Source: Taklimakanibacter sp021828105 (GTDB lineage: Bacteria > Pseudomonadota > Alphaproteobacteria > Rhizobiales > Aestuariivirgaceae). Taken from it: a stretch of DNA of 64,000 nt. Below are positions 1-9,463 of this stretch, in pieces; positions within the stretch are counted from its first letter, which is position 1, and each line of letters begins with the position of its first letter. Both the position numbers and the translations under genes were made by a program. The stretch lies in contig JAKATG010000002.1 in NCBI GenBank assembly GCA_021828105.1, forward strand, positions 62,001-126,000. The letters are read 5' to 3'. A model generated the notes under the pieces. The model searched no databases and was not told the DNA's origin. It worked only from the letters and a program-made list of their open reading frames with translations.

Positions 1-1
1 C

Positions 2-424
2 GCCGATCTCGGCAGTGGGGCCGGCATACCGGGCCTCATCCTCGCCATCGCGCGGCCGCTCGAAGCCCACCTCTTCGAGAGCAATCTCAAGAAGGGCGCC
101 TTCCTGCGCGAGGCAGCTCGCCAGACCGGGGCAAAGGCCCATATCCACACTATCCGGATCGAAGAGGCTCAGGCGCTCGCCCGAACCATCAAGGCCGAGG
201 CGGTGACCGCAAGGGCCCTTGCGCCCTTGCCCAAGCTCCTCGATTATGCCGCACCTTTCCTGGAAAATGGCGCCATAGGCTATTTTCACAAGGGACAAGA
301 TGTGGATGCGGAATTGACCGATGCCACCAAATCTTGGAAAATGCAGGTTGAAAGCCACCCGAGCATGACCGATTCCCATGGCGTGATCCTCGTGGTGAAG
401 GAGGCCCATCGTGTCCTTTGCTGA
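2..424 (+). CDS. rsmG: 16S rRNA (guanine527-N7)-methyltransferase RsmG, 5' truncated by window edge
   Basis: RsmG (GidB) methylates N7 of G527 in 16S rRNA with S-adenosylmethionine. The frame is already open at base 2 and begins with ADLGSGAGIPGL, the glycine-rich SAM-binding loop, so roughly the first 70 residues lie outside the window and 140 codons remain. The conserved block ARALAPLPKLLDYA follows. The TGA at 422-424 lies inside parA, which starts 14 bases earlier, and the parA Shine-Dalgarno AAGGAGG (398-404) is within rsmG, suggesting coupled translation. The order rsmG-parA-parB is typical of origin-proximal DNA in alphaproteobacteria. Confidence 0.93.
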   Translation, partial: ADLGSGAGIPGLILAIARPLEAHLFESNLKKGAFLREAARQTGAKAHIHTIRIEEAQALARTIKAEAVTARALAPLPKLLDYAAPFLENGAIGYFHKGQDVDAELTDATKSWKMQVESHPSMTDSHGVILVVKEAHRVLC

Positions 425-1244
425 AAAGCTGCTGCCGCAGACCCAGGCCGCCCGCATCCTGGCGCTCGCCAATCAGAAGGGCGGCGTGGGCAAGACCACG
501 ACGGCCATCAATCTGGGCACCGCGCTTGCCGCGGTCGGCGAAACGGTGCTGATCGTCGATCTCGACCCCCAGGGCAATGCCTCGACCGGGCTCGGCATCC
601 AGCGCCGCCCGCAGCAGCGCTCGACCTATCACGTGCTGATGGGCGAGGCCGAGCTTTCCTCCGTCATCGTGAGCTCGGGGATCCCGCGCCTCGATTGCGC
701 GCCCTCGACCATGGACCTGCTCGGCGCCGAGCTCGAACTCTCCGAGATCAGCCGCAAGACCTACCGCCTCGCCGACGCCATCCAGCGCCTGGAGGCCGAC
801 CCCCGCCATGGCAAGCGCTACAGCTACGTCCTGGCGGACTGCCCGCCCTCGCTCAATCTTCTCACCATCAACGCGCTCTCGGCGGCGGATGCCGTGCTGG
901 TGCCGCTGCAATGCGAGTTCTTCGCGCTGGAGGGCCTGAGCCAGCTGCTCAAGACGGTCGAGCGGGTGAAGGGGAGCCTCAACCCCAAGCTCTCGGTGCA
1001 GGGCGTCGTGCTCACCATGTTCGACCGGCGTAATTCGCTTTCCGAGCAGGTGGCGCAGGATGTGCGCAGCGTGCTCGGCGACAAGGTCTACCAGACGGTC
1101 ATACCGCGCAATGTCCGCGTGTCGGAAGCGCCCTCGCATGGCAAGCCGGTATTGCTGTATGACCATGAATGCGCCGGCTCCCAGGCCTATATCCGGCTCG
1201 CTTCGGAAATCATCCGGCGGGAGCGGGATCTCAGGGCGGCGTAA
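411..1244 (+). CDS. parA: Chromosome-partitioning ATPase ParA (Soj family)
   Basis: ParA is the DNA-bound ATPase that drives segregation of ParB-parS complexes. The 277-residue protein has the deviant Walker A motif KGGVGKTT at residues 23-30, the Walker A' region VDLDPQGNAS near 49-58, and DCPPSL further on, the usual size and layout of chromosomal ParA. The start is GTG at 411, supported by AAGGAGG seven bases upstream. It overlaps rsmG by 14 bases and is followed after 104 bases by parB. That gap contains a CtrA-type box, so parB may have its own promoter in addition to read-through from parA. Confidence 0.97.
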   Translation: MSFAEKLLPQTQAARILALANQKGGVGKTTTAINLGTALAAVGETVLIVDLDPQGNASTGLGIQRRPQQRSTYHVLMGEAELSSVIVSSGIPRLDCAPSTMDLLGAELELSEISRKTYRLADAIQRLEADPRHGKRYSYVLADCPPSLNLLTINALSAADAVLVPLQCEFFALEGLSQLLKTVERVKGSLNPKLSVQGVVLTMFDRRNSLSEQVAQDVRSVLGDKVYQTVIPRNVRVSEAPSHGKPVLLYDHECAGSQAYIRLASEIIRRERDLRAA

Positions 1245-1270
1245 CTGATTCGCTACCGCAACGAATTCTG

Positions 1271-1285
1271 TTAAGGTCTTGTTAA
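1271..1285 (+). promoter_or_regulatory. Putative CtrA box TTAA-N7-TTAA upstream of parB
   Basis: TTAA at 1271-1274, seven bases, TTAA at 1282-1285. This exactly matches the CtrA-P consensus of alphaproteobacteria and sits 63 bases before the parB start, in the parA-parB gap. Regulation by CtrA is inferred from the motif only. Confidence 0.5.
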
Positions 1286-1348
1286 CATTTTGATTCGCGC
1301 TATCCCGGCCGGAACGTCGGGCAGGAAGGGCTTCGTGAGGCGGCGGAA

Positions 1349-2227
<879 letters not shown>

Positions 2228-2254
2228 CTTGTGGCCGGGCTTGACCCGACCATC
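2228..2254. repeat. Short intergenic repeat, GTGGCCGGGCTTGACCC type
   Basis: A 27-base stretch directly after the parB stop recurs with one mismatch at 16371-16397, inside a RIME-like palindrome. It can form a small GGCCGGG/CCCGRCC hairpin. Elements of this kind are scattered through many alphaproteobacterial genomes; the function is unknown. Confidence 0.6.
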
Positions 2255-2297
2255 CAGCGCATCGTCTGCACACAGATTATCTCGATCAGCCTACTGA

Positions 2298-3347
2298 CTA
2301 ATCCCGGGCGCTGTGCCGCCGCTGCAGCGCGAGGCGCGCCAGCGACAGGAAGGCGCGGTGGGTGATCTGATCGTTGAGCGGCGAAAGCGTCGTGGTGCGG
2401 GTGTCGCGGGTGGCGCGGCCCAGGAGCTCCGATGCCTGAAGCAGCGTTTCCCCGTCCCACAGCGCCACTTGCCGCTGCACCGCTGGCTGCTGCTTGAAGA
2501 ACACCGGCGGACGCGCTTGGCGCACCGCCATTTCAGGCGTGCGGCCATTGCGCTCGACATCGACGCGCAAGCGGGTGAGGCGGGCGGCATGGCTCGCCGC
2601 CATGGCGAGGAGGCCCGAGCCCGAAAGCCCCGAATCGCGCAGGCGGGTGAAGGCGTCGTCGGCATCGGCAATGGCGCCGTCGAACACCGCGTTGAGAAGA
2701 TCGTCGGCGGACAATTCAGCCACATCGCCGCAGACCGCCTCGACATCGGCGAGCGTCACATGCGTCTTGCCATGGCAATAGAGGGCGAGCTTGGCGAGCT
2801 CCTGGCGCGACATGCGCCGGTCGGCGCCCAGGAGGTCGACCAGCGCCTGGCGCACTTCCATGTCGGTGGCGAGGCCCTTGGCGTCGAGCTCCTCGGCAAT
2901 GAGGCGCTCGAGATCGATGGCCGAATCCTCATAGCAAGGCACAATCCACAAATTCGCGGCGGGCTCGAACAGGCTGCGCAGGCCCGCCGATTTGGCGAGC
3001 GCGCCGGCCTCGGCGACGATGAGATTGCCGGGCCGGCCTTGCGCCACGAGCGGAATCGCCTTGAGGAAACCCGAGGCGGCGTTCTCGACCCAGACGACCC
3101 GGCGGCCGCCGCCGAAGGACAAGGCTTGCGCCTCGTCGACCAGCCGGGCCGCATCGGCGGCGAGGGTGGCATCGTCCAGACGCATGACGGCAAAGGGATC
3201 ATCGAGGCTCCCGGCAACCGAGATGACGAGCTGGCGGGCGCGCTCGCGCACCGTGCCGCCGTCGGGGCCATAGATCAGGACGGCGATGGTCTTCTCGGCG
3301 TCGCGGCGCAGGAAAGCGTCAATGCCGGTCCACTTCAGGATAGCCAT
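2298..3347 (-). CDS. holA: DNA polymerase III delta subunit HolA
   Basis: HolA is the clamp-loader subunit that opens the beta sliding clamp. The 349-residue protein has the family length and hallmarks: an N-terminal nucleotide-fold region with LIYGPDGGTVRERA, then RRVVWVEN and the basic ADRRMSRQELAKLALY segment, and a helical C-terminus. I take ATG at 3345-3347 as the start; a TTG one codon upstream is less likely. It lies 22 bases downstream of lptE in the leuS-lptE-holA cluster, a common alphaproteobacterial order, and converges on parB. Confidence 0.92.
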   Translation of the reverse strand: MAILKWTGIDAFLRRDAEKTIAVLIYGPDGGTVRERARQLVISVAGSLDDPFAVMRLDDATLAADAARLVDEAQALSFGGGRRVVWVENAASGFLKAIPLVAQGRPGNLIVAEAGALAKSAGLRSLFEPAANLWIVPCYEDSAIDLERLIAEELDAKGLATDMEVRQALVDLLGADRRMSRQELAKLALYCHGKTHVTLADVEAVCGDVAELSADDLLNAVFDGAIADADDAFTRLRDSGLSGSGLLAMAASHAARLTRLRVDVERNGRTPEMAVRQARPPVFFKQQPAVQRQVALWDGETLLQASELLGRATRDTRTTTLSPLNDQITHRAFLSLARLALQRRHSARD

Positions 3348-3369
3348 CAATCAGCCTTTCTGGCCGATG

Positions 3370-3888
3370 CTAGTTACGGGCGGTGGCGAAATGCGCCGCG
3401 AGCCGGGTGCGGATGTCGATGGCGACCTCGCGGGCGCCGCGCTCCACGGCCGTGGTGCGCGCCTGCATGTCGGCGAAGGACTGGTTGACTTCGTCATAAG
3501 AGACAAAGGAGAAAGTGCGGCCCTGATAGATGGTCTTGCCGCCGCCGGACAGCTCCTTCAGCGCGAAGCTCGCGTTGACGCGCAGGGTCGACCGGCGCGC
3601 CCGGCGCGAATTGGACGAATCCTCGATCGACTTTTCATCCGAGGCGGTCGCCTCGATATCGAGCCGGTAGCGGTCAGGCTCGGCGGTGCCGGCCGGCCGC
3701 ATGGTGGAGAGGAGATCGTTGCGGATGAGCTGGAGCAAGCGGTTCTGCGGCTCGGCAATGGCGACCGAGGCCAGATCCTGGGCGACGCCAGGCGTAGTGG
3801 CGTCGCCTGTGCCATAGAGCGGACGGAAGCCGCAGGCCGCGAGCAGGAGCAGCAGAGGAACGACAGCGAGAAAGCGCCAGTTTCGCAT
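3370..3888 (-). CDS. lptE: LPS-assembly lipoprotein LptE
   Basis: LptE is the outer-membrane lipoprotein plug of the LptD channel that places lipopolysaccharide on the cell surface. The 172-residue product begins with a lipoprotein signal peptide, a hydrophobic run ending in the lipobox LAAC with Cys at about residue 19, then GFRPLYG, a signature of alphaproteobacterial LptE. Conservation elsewhere is weak, as usual for the family. It starts 3 bases after the leuS stop and is followed by holA, the standard leuS-lptE-holA operon. Confidence 0.9.
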   Translation of the reverse strand: MRNWRFLAVVPLLLLLAACGFRPLYGTGDATTPGVAQDLASVAIAEPQNRLLQLIRNDLLSTMRPAGTAEPDRYRLDIEATASDEKSIEDSSNSRRARRSTLRVNASFALKELSGGGKTIYQGRTFSFVSYDEVNQSFADMQARTTAVERGAREVAIDIRTRLAAHFATARN

Positions 3889-3891
3889 GGC

Positions 3892-6492
3892 TCAGCCGCT
3901 CACCACATTGGCTATACGATCCGTCACCACGATAACCTTCCTTACCGGCTTGCCGTCGAGGGCGCGCTTGACATTCTCCAGCGCCAGGACGGCCGTCTCC
4001 ACTTTCGCTTGGCTCAGGCCTTTCGGCAAGCGAATTTCGTCGCGCCGCTTGCCGTTGACCTGGACGGCAATGGTCACCTCATCCGAGGTCACCAGCGCCG
4101 GCTCGGCCTTGGGCCAGGACTGGTCGACCACCAGGCTCGAATGGCCCAGCACCCGCCAGCATTCCTCGGCCAGATGCGGCATCATCGGCGCGATCAGGAT
4201 GACGAAGGTCTCGCCCGCTTCCCGGATCGCCGCGGCCATCCCGTCCGAGCGGTCATTCTTCTGCAACGCCGCGGCCAGCGCATTGGCGAGCTCGTAGATG
4301 CGCGCGATGCCGCGGTTGAAGCGCAAGGCTCCCAGATCCTCGCTCACCGCCGCGATCGTGCGGTGGGTGGCGCGGCGCAAGTCCAGCGCATCGGCGGAGA
4401 TGGCGGAAGGGAAATCCTTCTCCGCGCCCTTTTGTTGCACATCCGCAACAAGGCGCCAGATGCGCTGGGTGAAGCGCCAGGCGCCTTCGACGCCGTTCTC
4501 GGTCCACTCGATGTCGCGCTCGGGCGGCGTGTCGGAGAGCACGAACCAGCGCGCCGTATCGGCGCCGTAGCGCTCGATGATGGTCTCGGGATCGACGACG
4601 TTCTTCTTCGACTTGGACATCTTCTCGATGCCGCCGGTCAGGATCGTTTCGCCGGTCGCGATACGCACATAGCCCTCACCCAAGCGCGCAACCTCGGCGG
4701 GCAGGACCCACTCGCCGCCCTCGGTGTGGTAGGTCTCGTGCACCACCATGCCCTGCGTGAACAGGCTGGCGAAAGGCTCCTTGAGATCGAGGTGGCCCGT
4801 CAGCGTCATGGCGCGGGCATAGAAGCGCGAATAGAGCAGATGCAGTATGGCATGCTCGACCCCGCCGATATATTGATCGACCGGCATCCAGTATTTCGCT
4901 TCCGCGCGATCGACCGGCACTTTGGCATCGGGCGAGCAGAAACGGGCGAAGTACCAGGAGGAATCGATGAAGGTGTCGAAAGTGTCGGTCTCGCGCTGGG
5001 CGGCACCACCGCAGGTCGGACAGGTCGTCGACTTCCAGGTCGGATGATGGATCAGCGGATTGCCCGGCCTGTCGAAGGTAACGTCCTCGGGCAGCGTCAC
5101 CGGCAGGTCCTGCTTCGGCACCGGCACGACGCCGCATTTGGCGCAATGGATGACCGGGATCGGGCAGCCCCAATAGCGCTGGCGCGAGACGCCCCAGTCG
5201 CGCAGGCGGTAATTCACCTTACGCTCGCCGATGCCCAGGGCCTCCATGCGCCGGGCAATGGCCTCCTTGGCCTCCGGCACGGTCATCCCGTCGAGGAAGT
5301 CGGAATTGATCATGACCGTCTGGTCGCCTTCCTTCTCGAGGAAGGCTTCATTGCCGACGACGAATTGTGACGGGTCCGTTCCGTTCGGCGCTACCACCGG
5401 TATGACGGGCAAGCCATACTTGCGCGCGAAGTCGAGGTCGCGCTGGTCATGCGCGGGGCAGCCGAAAATGGCCCCTTCGCCATAGCCCATCAGCACGAAA
5501 TTGGCGGCATAGACCGGCAGCCTGACGTCCTTGCGGAAGGGATGGCGGGCATAGAGCTTGAGCGGGAAACCCTTCTTCTCGGCACGTTCGATCGATTCCT
5601 CGCTGGTGCCCAGCGCCGCCACCTCGCGGCGGAATTCGGCGAGTCCCGGAATTTCGGGCTCGAGCGTGCGGACGAGCGAGTGATCGGCCGAGAGCGCGCA
5701 GAAGCTCGCGCCGAAGATCGTGTCATGGCGTGTCGTATAGACGGCGAGCTTGTCGGGCAGAGCCTTGCCGTTCTCGTCTTCGAGGGTGAAGGAGAAGCGC
5801 ATGCCCTCCGACCGGCCGATCCAGTTGGCCTGCATCAGCCGGACCTTCTCGGGCCAGCTTTCGAGGCCGTCGAGCGCGGTCAGCAGCTCTTCGGAGAAAT
5901 CCGAGATCTTCAGGAACCACTGGGCGAGCTCGCGTTTCTCGACGACGGCGCCCGAGCGCCAGCCGCGGCCGTCGATCACCTGCTCATTGGCGAGCACCGT
6001 CTGGTCGACCGGATCCCAATTGACCATGGAGACCTTGCGCTCGACGAGTCCGGCCTTCAGAAAATCGACGAACATCTCCTGCTCGTGCCGGTAGTAGGCT
6101 GGATCGCAGGTCGCGAATTCGCGGCTCCAGTCGAAGGCCAACCCTAAGGATTTGAGCTGGCCGCGCATGGCGGCGATATTGTCGTAGGTCCAGGCCTTGG
6201 GATGGACGCCGCGCTCGATGGCGGCATTCTCGGCCGGCATGCCGAAGGCGTCCCAGCCCATCGGATGGAGGACGTTGTAGCCCCGCGCCTTGCGGAACCG
6301 GGCGATGACATCGCCCATCGTGTAGTTCCGCACATGGCCCATATGGATGCGGCCCGAGGGGTAGGGAAACATTTCGAGCACGTAATATTTGGGCCGCGAC
6401 GGATCGTGGCGCGCTTCGAAGCTGCGCCTGTCAGTCCAGACTTTTTGCCAGCGCGGCTCGGTTTCGCGCGGATTGTAGCGATCGGTCGTCAC
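3892..6492 (-). CDS. leuS: Leucyl-tRNA synthetase
   Basis: This class I synthetase charges tRNA-Leu. The 866-residue protein has the HIGH-type motif HMGH at residues 50-53, the editing (CP1) domain in the middle, the WGVSRQRYWGCPIPVIHC segment with nearby CxxC zinc-type cysteines (CAKCG, CPTCG), and KMSKS near residue 624, followed by an anticodon-binding C-terminus. The start is GTG at 6490-6492. It is the first gene of leuS-lptE-holA and is divergent from yggS, with about 90 bases between them. Confidence 0.98.
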   Translation of the reverse strand: MTTDRYNPRETEPRWQKVWTDRRSFEARHDPSRPKYYVLEMFPYPSGRIHMGHVRNYTMGDVIARFRKARGYNVLHPMGWDAFGMPAENAAIERGVHPKAWTYDNIAAMRGQLKSLGLAFDWSREFATCDPAYYRHEQEMFVDFLKAGLVERKVSMVNWDPVDQTVLANEQVIDGRGWRSGAVVEKRELAQWFLKISDFSEELLTALDGLESWPEKVRLMQANWIGRSEGMRFSFTLEDENGKALPDKLAVYTTRHDTIFGASFCALSADHSLVRTLEPEIPGLAEFRREVAALGTSEESIERAEKKGFPLKLYARHPFRKDVRLPVYAANFVLMGYGEGAIFGCPAHDQRDLDFARKYGLPVIPVVAPNGTDPSQFVVGNEAFLEKEGDQTVMINSDFLDGMTVPEAKEAIARRMEALGIGERKVNYRLRDWGVSRQRYWGCPIPVIHCAKCGVVPVPKQDLPVTLPEDVTFDRPGNPLIHHPTWKSTTCPTCGGAAQRETDTFDTFIDSSWYFARFCSPDAKVPVDRAEAKYWMPVDQYIGGVEHAILHLLYSRFYARAMTLTGHLDLKEPFASLFTQGMVVHETYHTEGGEWVLPAEVARLGEGYVRIATGETILTGGIEKMSKSKKNVVDPETIIERYGADTARWFVLSDTPPERDIEWTENGVEGAWRFTQRIWRLVADVQQKGAEKDFPSAISADALDLRRATHRTIAAVSEDLGALRFNRGIARIYELANALAAALQKNDRSDGMAAAIREAGETFVILIAPMMPHLAEECWRVLGHSSLVVDQSWPKAEPALVTSDEVTIAVQVNGKRRDEIRLPKGLSQAKVETAVLALENVKRALDGKPVRKVIVVTDRIANVVSG

Positions 6493-6584
6493 GTCGGGTC
6501 CATTCGGTTAACGGGCCTGAGGCCCGGCCACGATGCGTTTAGACGCACTTGCAAAGCCCCGCAAGCCGCGTATAGGCGAGGCCC

Positions 6585-7289
6585 ATGAGCCGCCATCCCG
6601 CCCATCTCGACGTCGAAACCGCCCATGCCGGCCTCACCCAGGTGCGCCAGCGCATCGCCGAGGCCGCCATCGAAGCCGGCCGGATGGCCCAGGACATCAC
6701 TCTCGTCGCCGTCAGCAAGACCTTTGACGCTGCGGCCATCGAGCCCGTCATCGACGCCGGCCAGCGCGTTTTCGGCGAGAACCGTGTCCAGGAGAGCAAG
6801 GCCAAATGGCCGGAGCTCCGAGCCCGTCATTCCGGCATCAAGCTGCATCTGATCGGTCCCTTGCAGTCCAACAAGGCCCAGGAGGCGGTGGCGCTGTTCG
6901 ACTGCATCCAGTCGCTCGACCGCGAGAAGCTGGCGCGCGTGCTGGCGGACGAAATCCAGCGCCAGGGCCGGCACCCGGAGCTCTTCGTCGAGATCAACAC
7001 CGGCGGAGAGGAGCAGAAGGCCGGGATCGCGCCGCGCGAGGCCGATCGTTTCATCGCCTCCTGCCGTTCGACCTATGGGCTCAGCATTGCCGGGCTGATG
7101 TGCATCCCGCCCGCCGATGACGAGCCGGCGCTGCATTTCGCGCTGCTCGAGACCATCGCCAAGCGCAACGGCCTCAAGGGCCTGAGCATGGGGATGAGCG
7201 CCGATTTCGAGACCGCCATCCGCTTCGGCGCCACCCATGTGCGCGTCGGCTCCGCGATCTTCGGCGAGCGCCACAAGAAGATCGCCTAG
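6585..7289 (+). CDS. yggS: PLP homeostasis protein, YggS/PROSC family
   Basis: YggS-family proteins bind pyridoxal 5'-phosphate without known catalysis and buffer the PLP and amino-acid pools. The 234-residue protein has the alanine-racemase-like N-terminal fold: VAVSKTF with the PLP lysine, FGENRVQE, LHLIGPLQSNKA, and C-terminal LSMGMSADFETAIRFGATHVRVGSAIFG. The ATG at 6585 follows a GAGG sequence. It is transcribed away from leuS; no operon partner is evident. Confidence 0.95.
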   Translation: MSRHPAHLDVETAHAGLTQVRQRIAEAAIEAGRMAQDITLVAVSKTFDAAAIEPVIDAGQRVFGENRVQESKAKWPELRARHSGIKLHLIGPLQSNKAQEAVALFDCIQSLDREKLARVLADEIQRQGRHPELFVEINTGGEEQKAGIAPREADRFIASCRSTYGLSIAGLMCIPPADDEPALHFALLETIAKRNGLKGLSMGMSADFETAIRFGATHVRVGSAIFGERHKKIA

Positions 7290-7349
7290 GCGCATAAAGG
7301 CCAGGGCAATACATGCTATGGGAGATCGCCCGACAGGATACGTCGTGCG

Positions 7350-7526
7350 CTATTTCTTCGGTGTAAAGAGCGATTTGAGGATTTCTGTCACTTTTGGCTT
7401 TGCCGAAAATTCGCCCGCTTGCTGTTTCTTCCGCCACTCCGAGCGTTTAACGAAATAAATTACGACAACGCTGAGGGCGATGAAGATTACCAGTCCAATC
7501 AGTCTCCCTGAGTTTCCGCCTTCCAT
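7350..7526 (-). CDS. Small single-pass membrane protein, unknown function
   Basis: A 58-codon frame encodes a hydrophobic segment (about residues 9-26, LIGLVIFIALSVVVIYFV) followed by a basic cytoplasmic-type tail rich in Lys and ending in FTPKK. I chose the internal ATG at 7524-7526, preceded by GGAGGGATG, rather than the longer open frame, whose N-terminal part looks non-coding. It stands alone between yggS and the SDR gene. The family is not recognised; the transmembrane-plus-basic-tail layout is the only support, so it could be spurious. Confidence 0.4.
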   Translation of the reverse strand: MEGGNSGRLIGLVIFIALSVVVIYFVKRSEWRKKQQAGEFSAKPKVTEILKSLFTPKK

Positions 7527-7643
7527 TGTTCTTTCATCCCTCCGGGACAGTACAAGCTTTGGAGATTGCGCGCTCTCAGTAGGTCGTGGAGTGAACGATA
7601 CGCTGTTGCTACTTGTACACAGCGGATTAGGAGCAAACAACAA

Positions 7644-8387
7644 TCACACCATGCGCATGGACATGCCGCCGTCGATCACCAGGGTCTCGCCGGTGATGAA
7701 ACGGTTGGTCAGCAGTTCGAGCGCTGCCGAGGCGACATCTTCCGACGATCCGAAACGGTGCAGCGGGATGCGGTTGTCGAGATTGTTGCGTTCGGCCTCG
7801 CGCGTCATGGCGGCATGGAAGCGGGTGCGGATGATGCCGGGCAGTATCGCATTGACGCGGATGTTCTCGTGGCCATGGTCGCGAGCCAAGGCGCGGGCCA
7901 TGGGCGGGAGCGCGCCCTTGACCGTCTGATAGGCGATCGAGGCCGGGCAGCCGCGCAGGCCTGCGGCGGAGCCGATCATGAGGAATCCGCCGCCTTCACG
8001 GGCCAGCGCTGCGTGGGCCGCCTTGAACAGATGAAACACCGCATGGACATGCACGCGGAACGCATCGAGCCAGGTCTCCTCGGAAAGATCGAGGATCGTC
8101 CCCGGATAGGCGCCGCCTGCCGCGGCGACGACATAGTCGACGCGGCCGAAATGCTTCAGCGCATGCTCGACCATCATGGCCGCCGTGTCGGGCGATGCCG
8201 CATTGCCCAGTACCAATTCGGTCCGGGTGATGGCCCTGAGATCGTCAAGCAGAGAATCGACCTCAGGGTCGCGGCCACGGCCATTGAGCACCAGCCTGAC
8301 GCCGCGCTCGGCCAGGGCGCCAGCGATCGCAGCGCCTATGCCGCGCGTGCCGCCCGTCACAACTGCAACTTTGCCGTCTTCCGTCAT
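7644..8387 (-). CDS. SDR-family NAD(P)-dependent oxidoreductase
   Basis: A classical short-chain dehydrogenase of 247 residues. The Rossmann motif TGGTRGIGAA lies near residues 11-20, VAAAGGAYPG stands in the NNAG region, then MIGSAAG and YQTVKGA with the catalytic Tyr and Lys. It ends with a substrate loop and LVIDGGMSMRMV. The true start is ATG at 8385-8387; a longer open frame upstream runs through the end of the LacI gene. It is the last gene of the ABC transporter/amidase/LacI operon, 8 bases after lacI, so it probably oxidises or reduces the imported compound or a breakdown product. The substrate is unknown. Confidence 0.88.
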   Translation of the reverse strand: MTEDGKVAVVTGGTRGIGAAIAGALAERGVRLVLNGRGRDPEVDSLLDDLRAITRTELVLGNAASPDTAAMMVEHALKHFGRVDYVVAAAGGAYPGTILDLSEETWLDAFRVHVHAVFHLFKAAHAALAREGGGFLMIGSAAGLRGCPASIAYQTVKGALPPMARALARDHGHENIRVNAILPGIIRTRFHAAMTREAERNNLDNRIPLHRFGSSEDVASAALELLTNRFITGETLVIDGGMSMRMV

Positions 8388-8395
8388 TCTCGATC

Positions 8396-9463
8396 CTATG
8401 AATGTGAATGGGGTGCAAGCGGACGCAGCGTCCCGCGCTCGACCGGCATGCAGGAAAAGAGCTGGGCCACGCTCGCGCGCTTGGGCCCGCTGATGAGCGA
8501 GACGATGAGCTCCACCGCCGTGGCGACGATATCGCCGATCGGCTGCCGAATAGTCGTCAGATTGTAGCCGCCCCACGCGGCCATCGGGATGTCGTCGAAG
8601 CCGACGATGCCCATCTGCCCTGGAACGTCTATGCCCGCCTCGCGGCAAGCGTCGAGCGCCCCCATGGCCATGACATCATTGCCGCAGAATACCGCTTCGA
8701 CATGTCCGGCGCCGAGAATATCGCGCATGGCCTCGAGGCCGCCGTGATAGGAGAATGCGTGGCTGAAGCGCATGTCCACGAGGCTCGCACCCGCAAGCTC
8801 GAGATGCTCGCGAAAACCCTTGAGACGGTCGATCGTCGAGGTCGCATTTTCCGGACCGCCGAGATAAGCGAGCTTGCGATAGCCGTGGCGGCACATCAGC
8901 TCGGCGGCAATCCGCCCGCCGGCATAATTGTCGGCGCCGACCGAGTTCGCGGCGATCTCGCCGACGGGGCGGCCAAAGGCCTGGACCAGCGGCAGGCCCA
9001 TGGCGGCGCAGGCCTTGGCGAATTCCGCATGCAGCCCTGACGAGGCGACGATCACGCCATCGACCTTGTATTGCATCAGGATGCCGAGAGCGCCGTTGGC
9101 CGGCAGGCCCTCGGTGAGATTGACGACCAGCGGCCTGAGGCCTTGGCGCTGCAGCGAGGTGATGAACTGGCTAAGTATCTCGAGATAGATCGGGTTCTCG
9201 AACTCGCTGGTGATGAGCCCGATGAGCTCGGTGCGATTGGTCATCAGGCTGCGCGCCAAGATGTTGGGCCTATAGCCCAAGCTCTTGGCGGTCTCGGACA
9301 CAAGCTTGCGGGTGGCGGAGGAGACGCTCGCACCCTCGGTGAAGGTCCGCGACACGGTCGAAAGCGAGACACCGGCCCGGCGCGCGACATCGTTTGCGGT
9401 AACGACGGCCGGCGCCAGTTGGGGTCGCTCGCCGCCGCCATGCCCGGACTTTCTCCTGCTCAT
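8396..9463 (-). CDS. LacI-family transcriptional regulator
   Basis: The 355-residue protein has the N-terminal LacI helix-turn-helix (about residues 22-45, NDVARRAGVSLSTVSRTF), a hinge, and a periplasmic-binding-protein-like effector domain (IGLITSEFENPIYLEI, FCGNDVMAMGALDA, VGFDDIPMAAW). ATG at 9461-9463 overlaps the amidase stop by four bases. The gene lies inside the operon it probably represses: two LacI-type palindromes centred on CG occur at 13711-13724 and 13776-13791, before the first gene. The effector is unknown, probably the transported sugar-like or amide ligand. Confidence 0.93.
   Translation of the reverse strand: MSRRKSGHGGGERPQLAPAVVTANDVARRAGVSLSTVSRTFTEGASVSSATRKLVSETAKSLGYRPNILARSLMTNRTELIGLITSEFENPIYLEILSQFITSLQRQGLRPLVVNLTEGLPANGALGILMQYKVDGVIVASSGLHAEFAKACAAMGLPLVQAFGRPVGEIAANSVGADNYAGGRIAAELMCRHGYRKLAYLGGPENATSTIDRLKGFREHLELAGASLVDMRFSHAFSYHGGLEAMRDILGAGHVEAVFCGNDVMAMGALDACREAGIDVPGQMGIVGFDDIPMAAWGGYNLTTIRQPIGDIVATAVELIVSLISGPKRASVAQLFSCMPVERGTLRPLAPHSHS

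Noticed and set aside
3286..5370. 694-codon open frame on the plus strand opposite leuS, holA and lptE
   Set aside because: High-GC antisense shadow; composition is Arg/Gly/His-rich with no domain, and it spans three well-supported genes.
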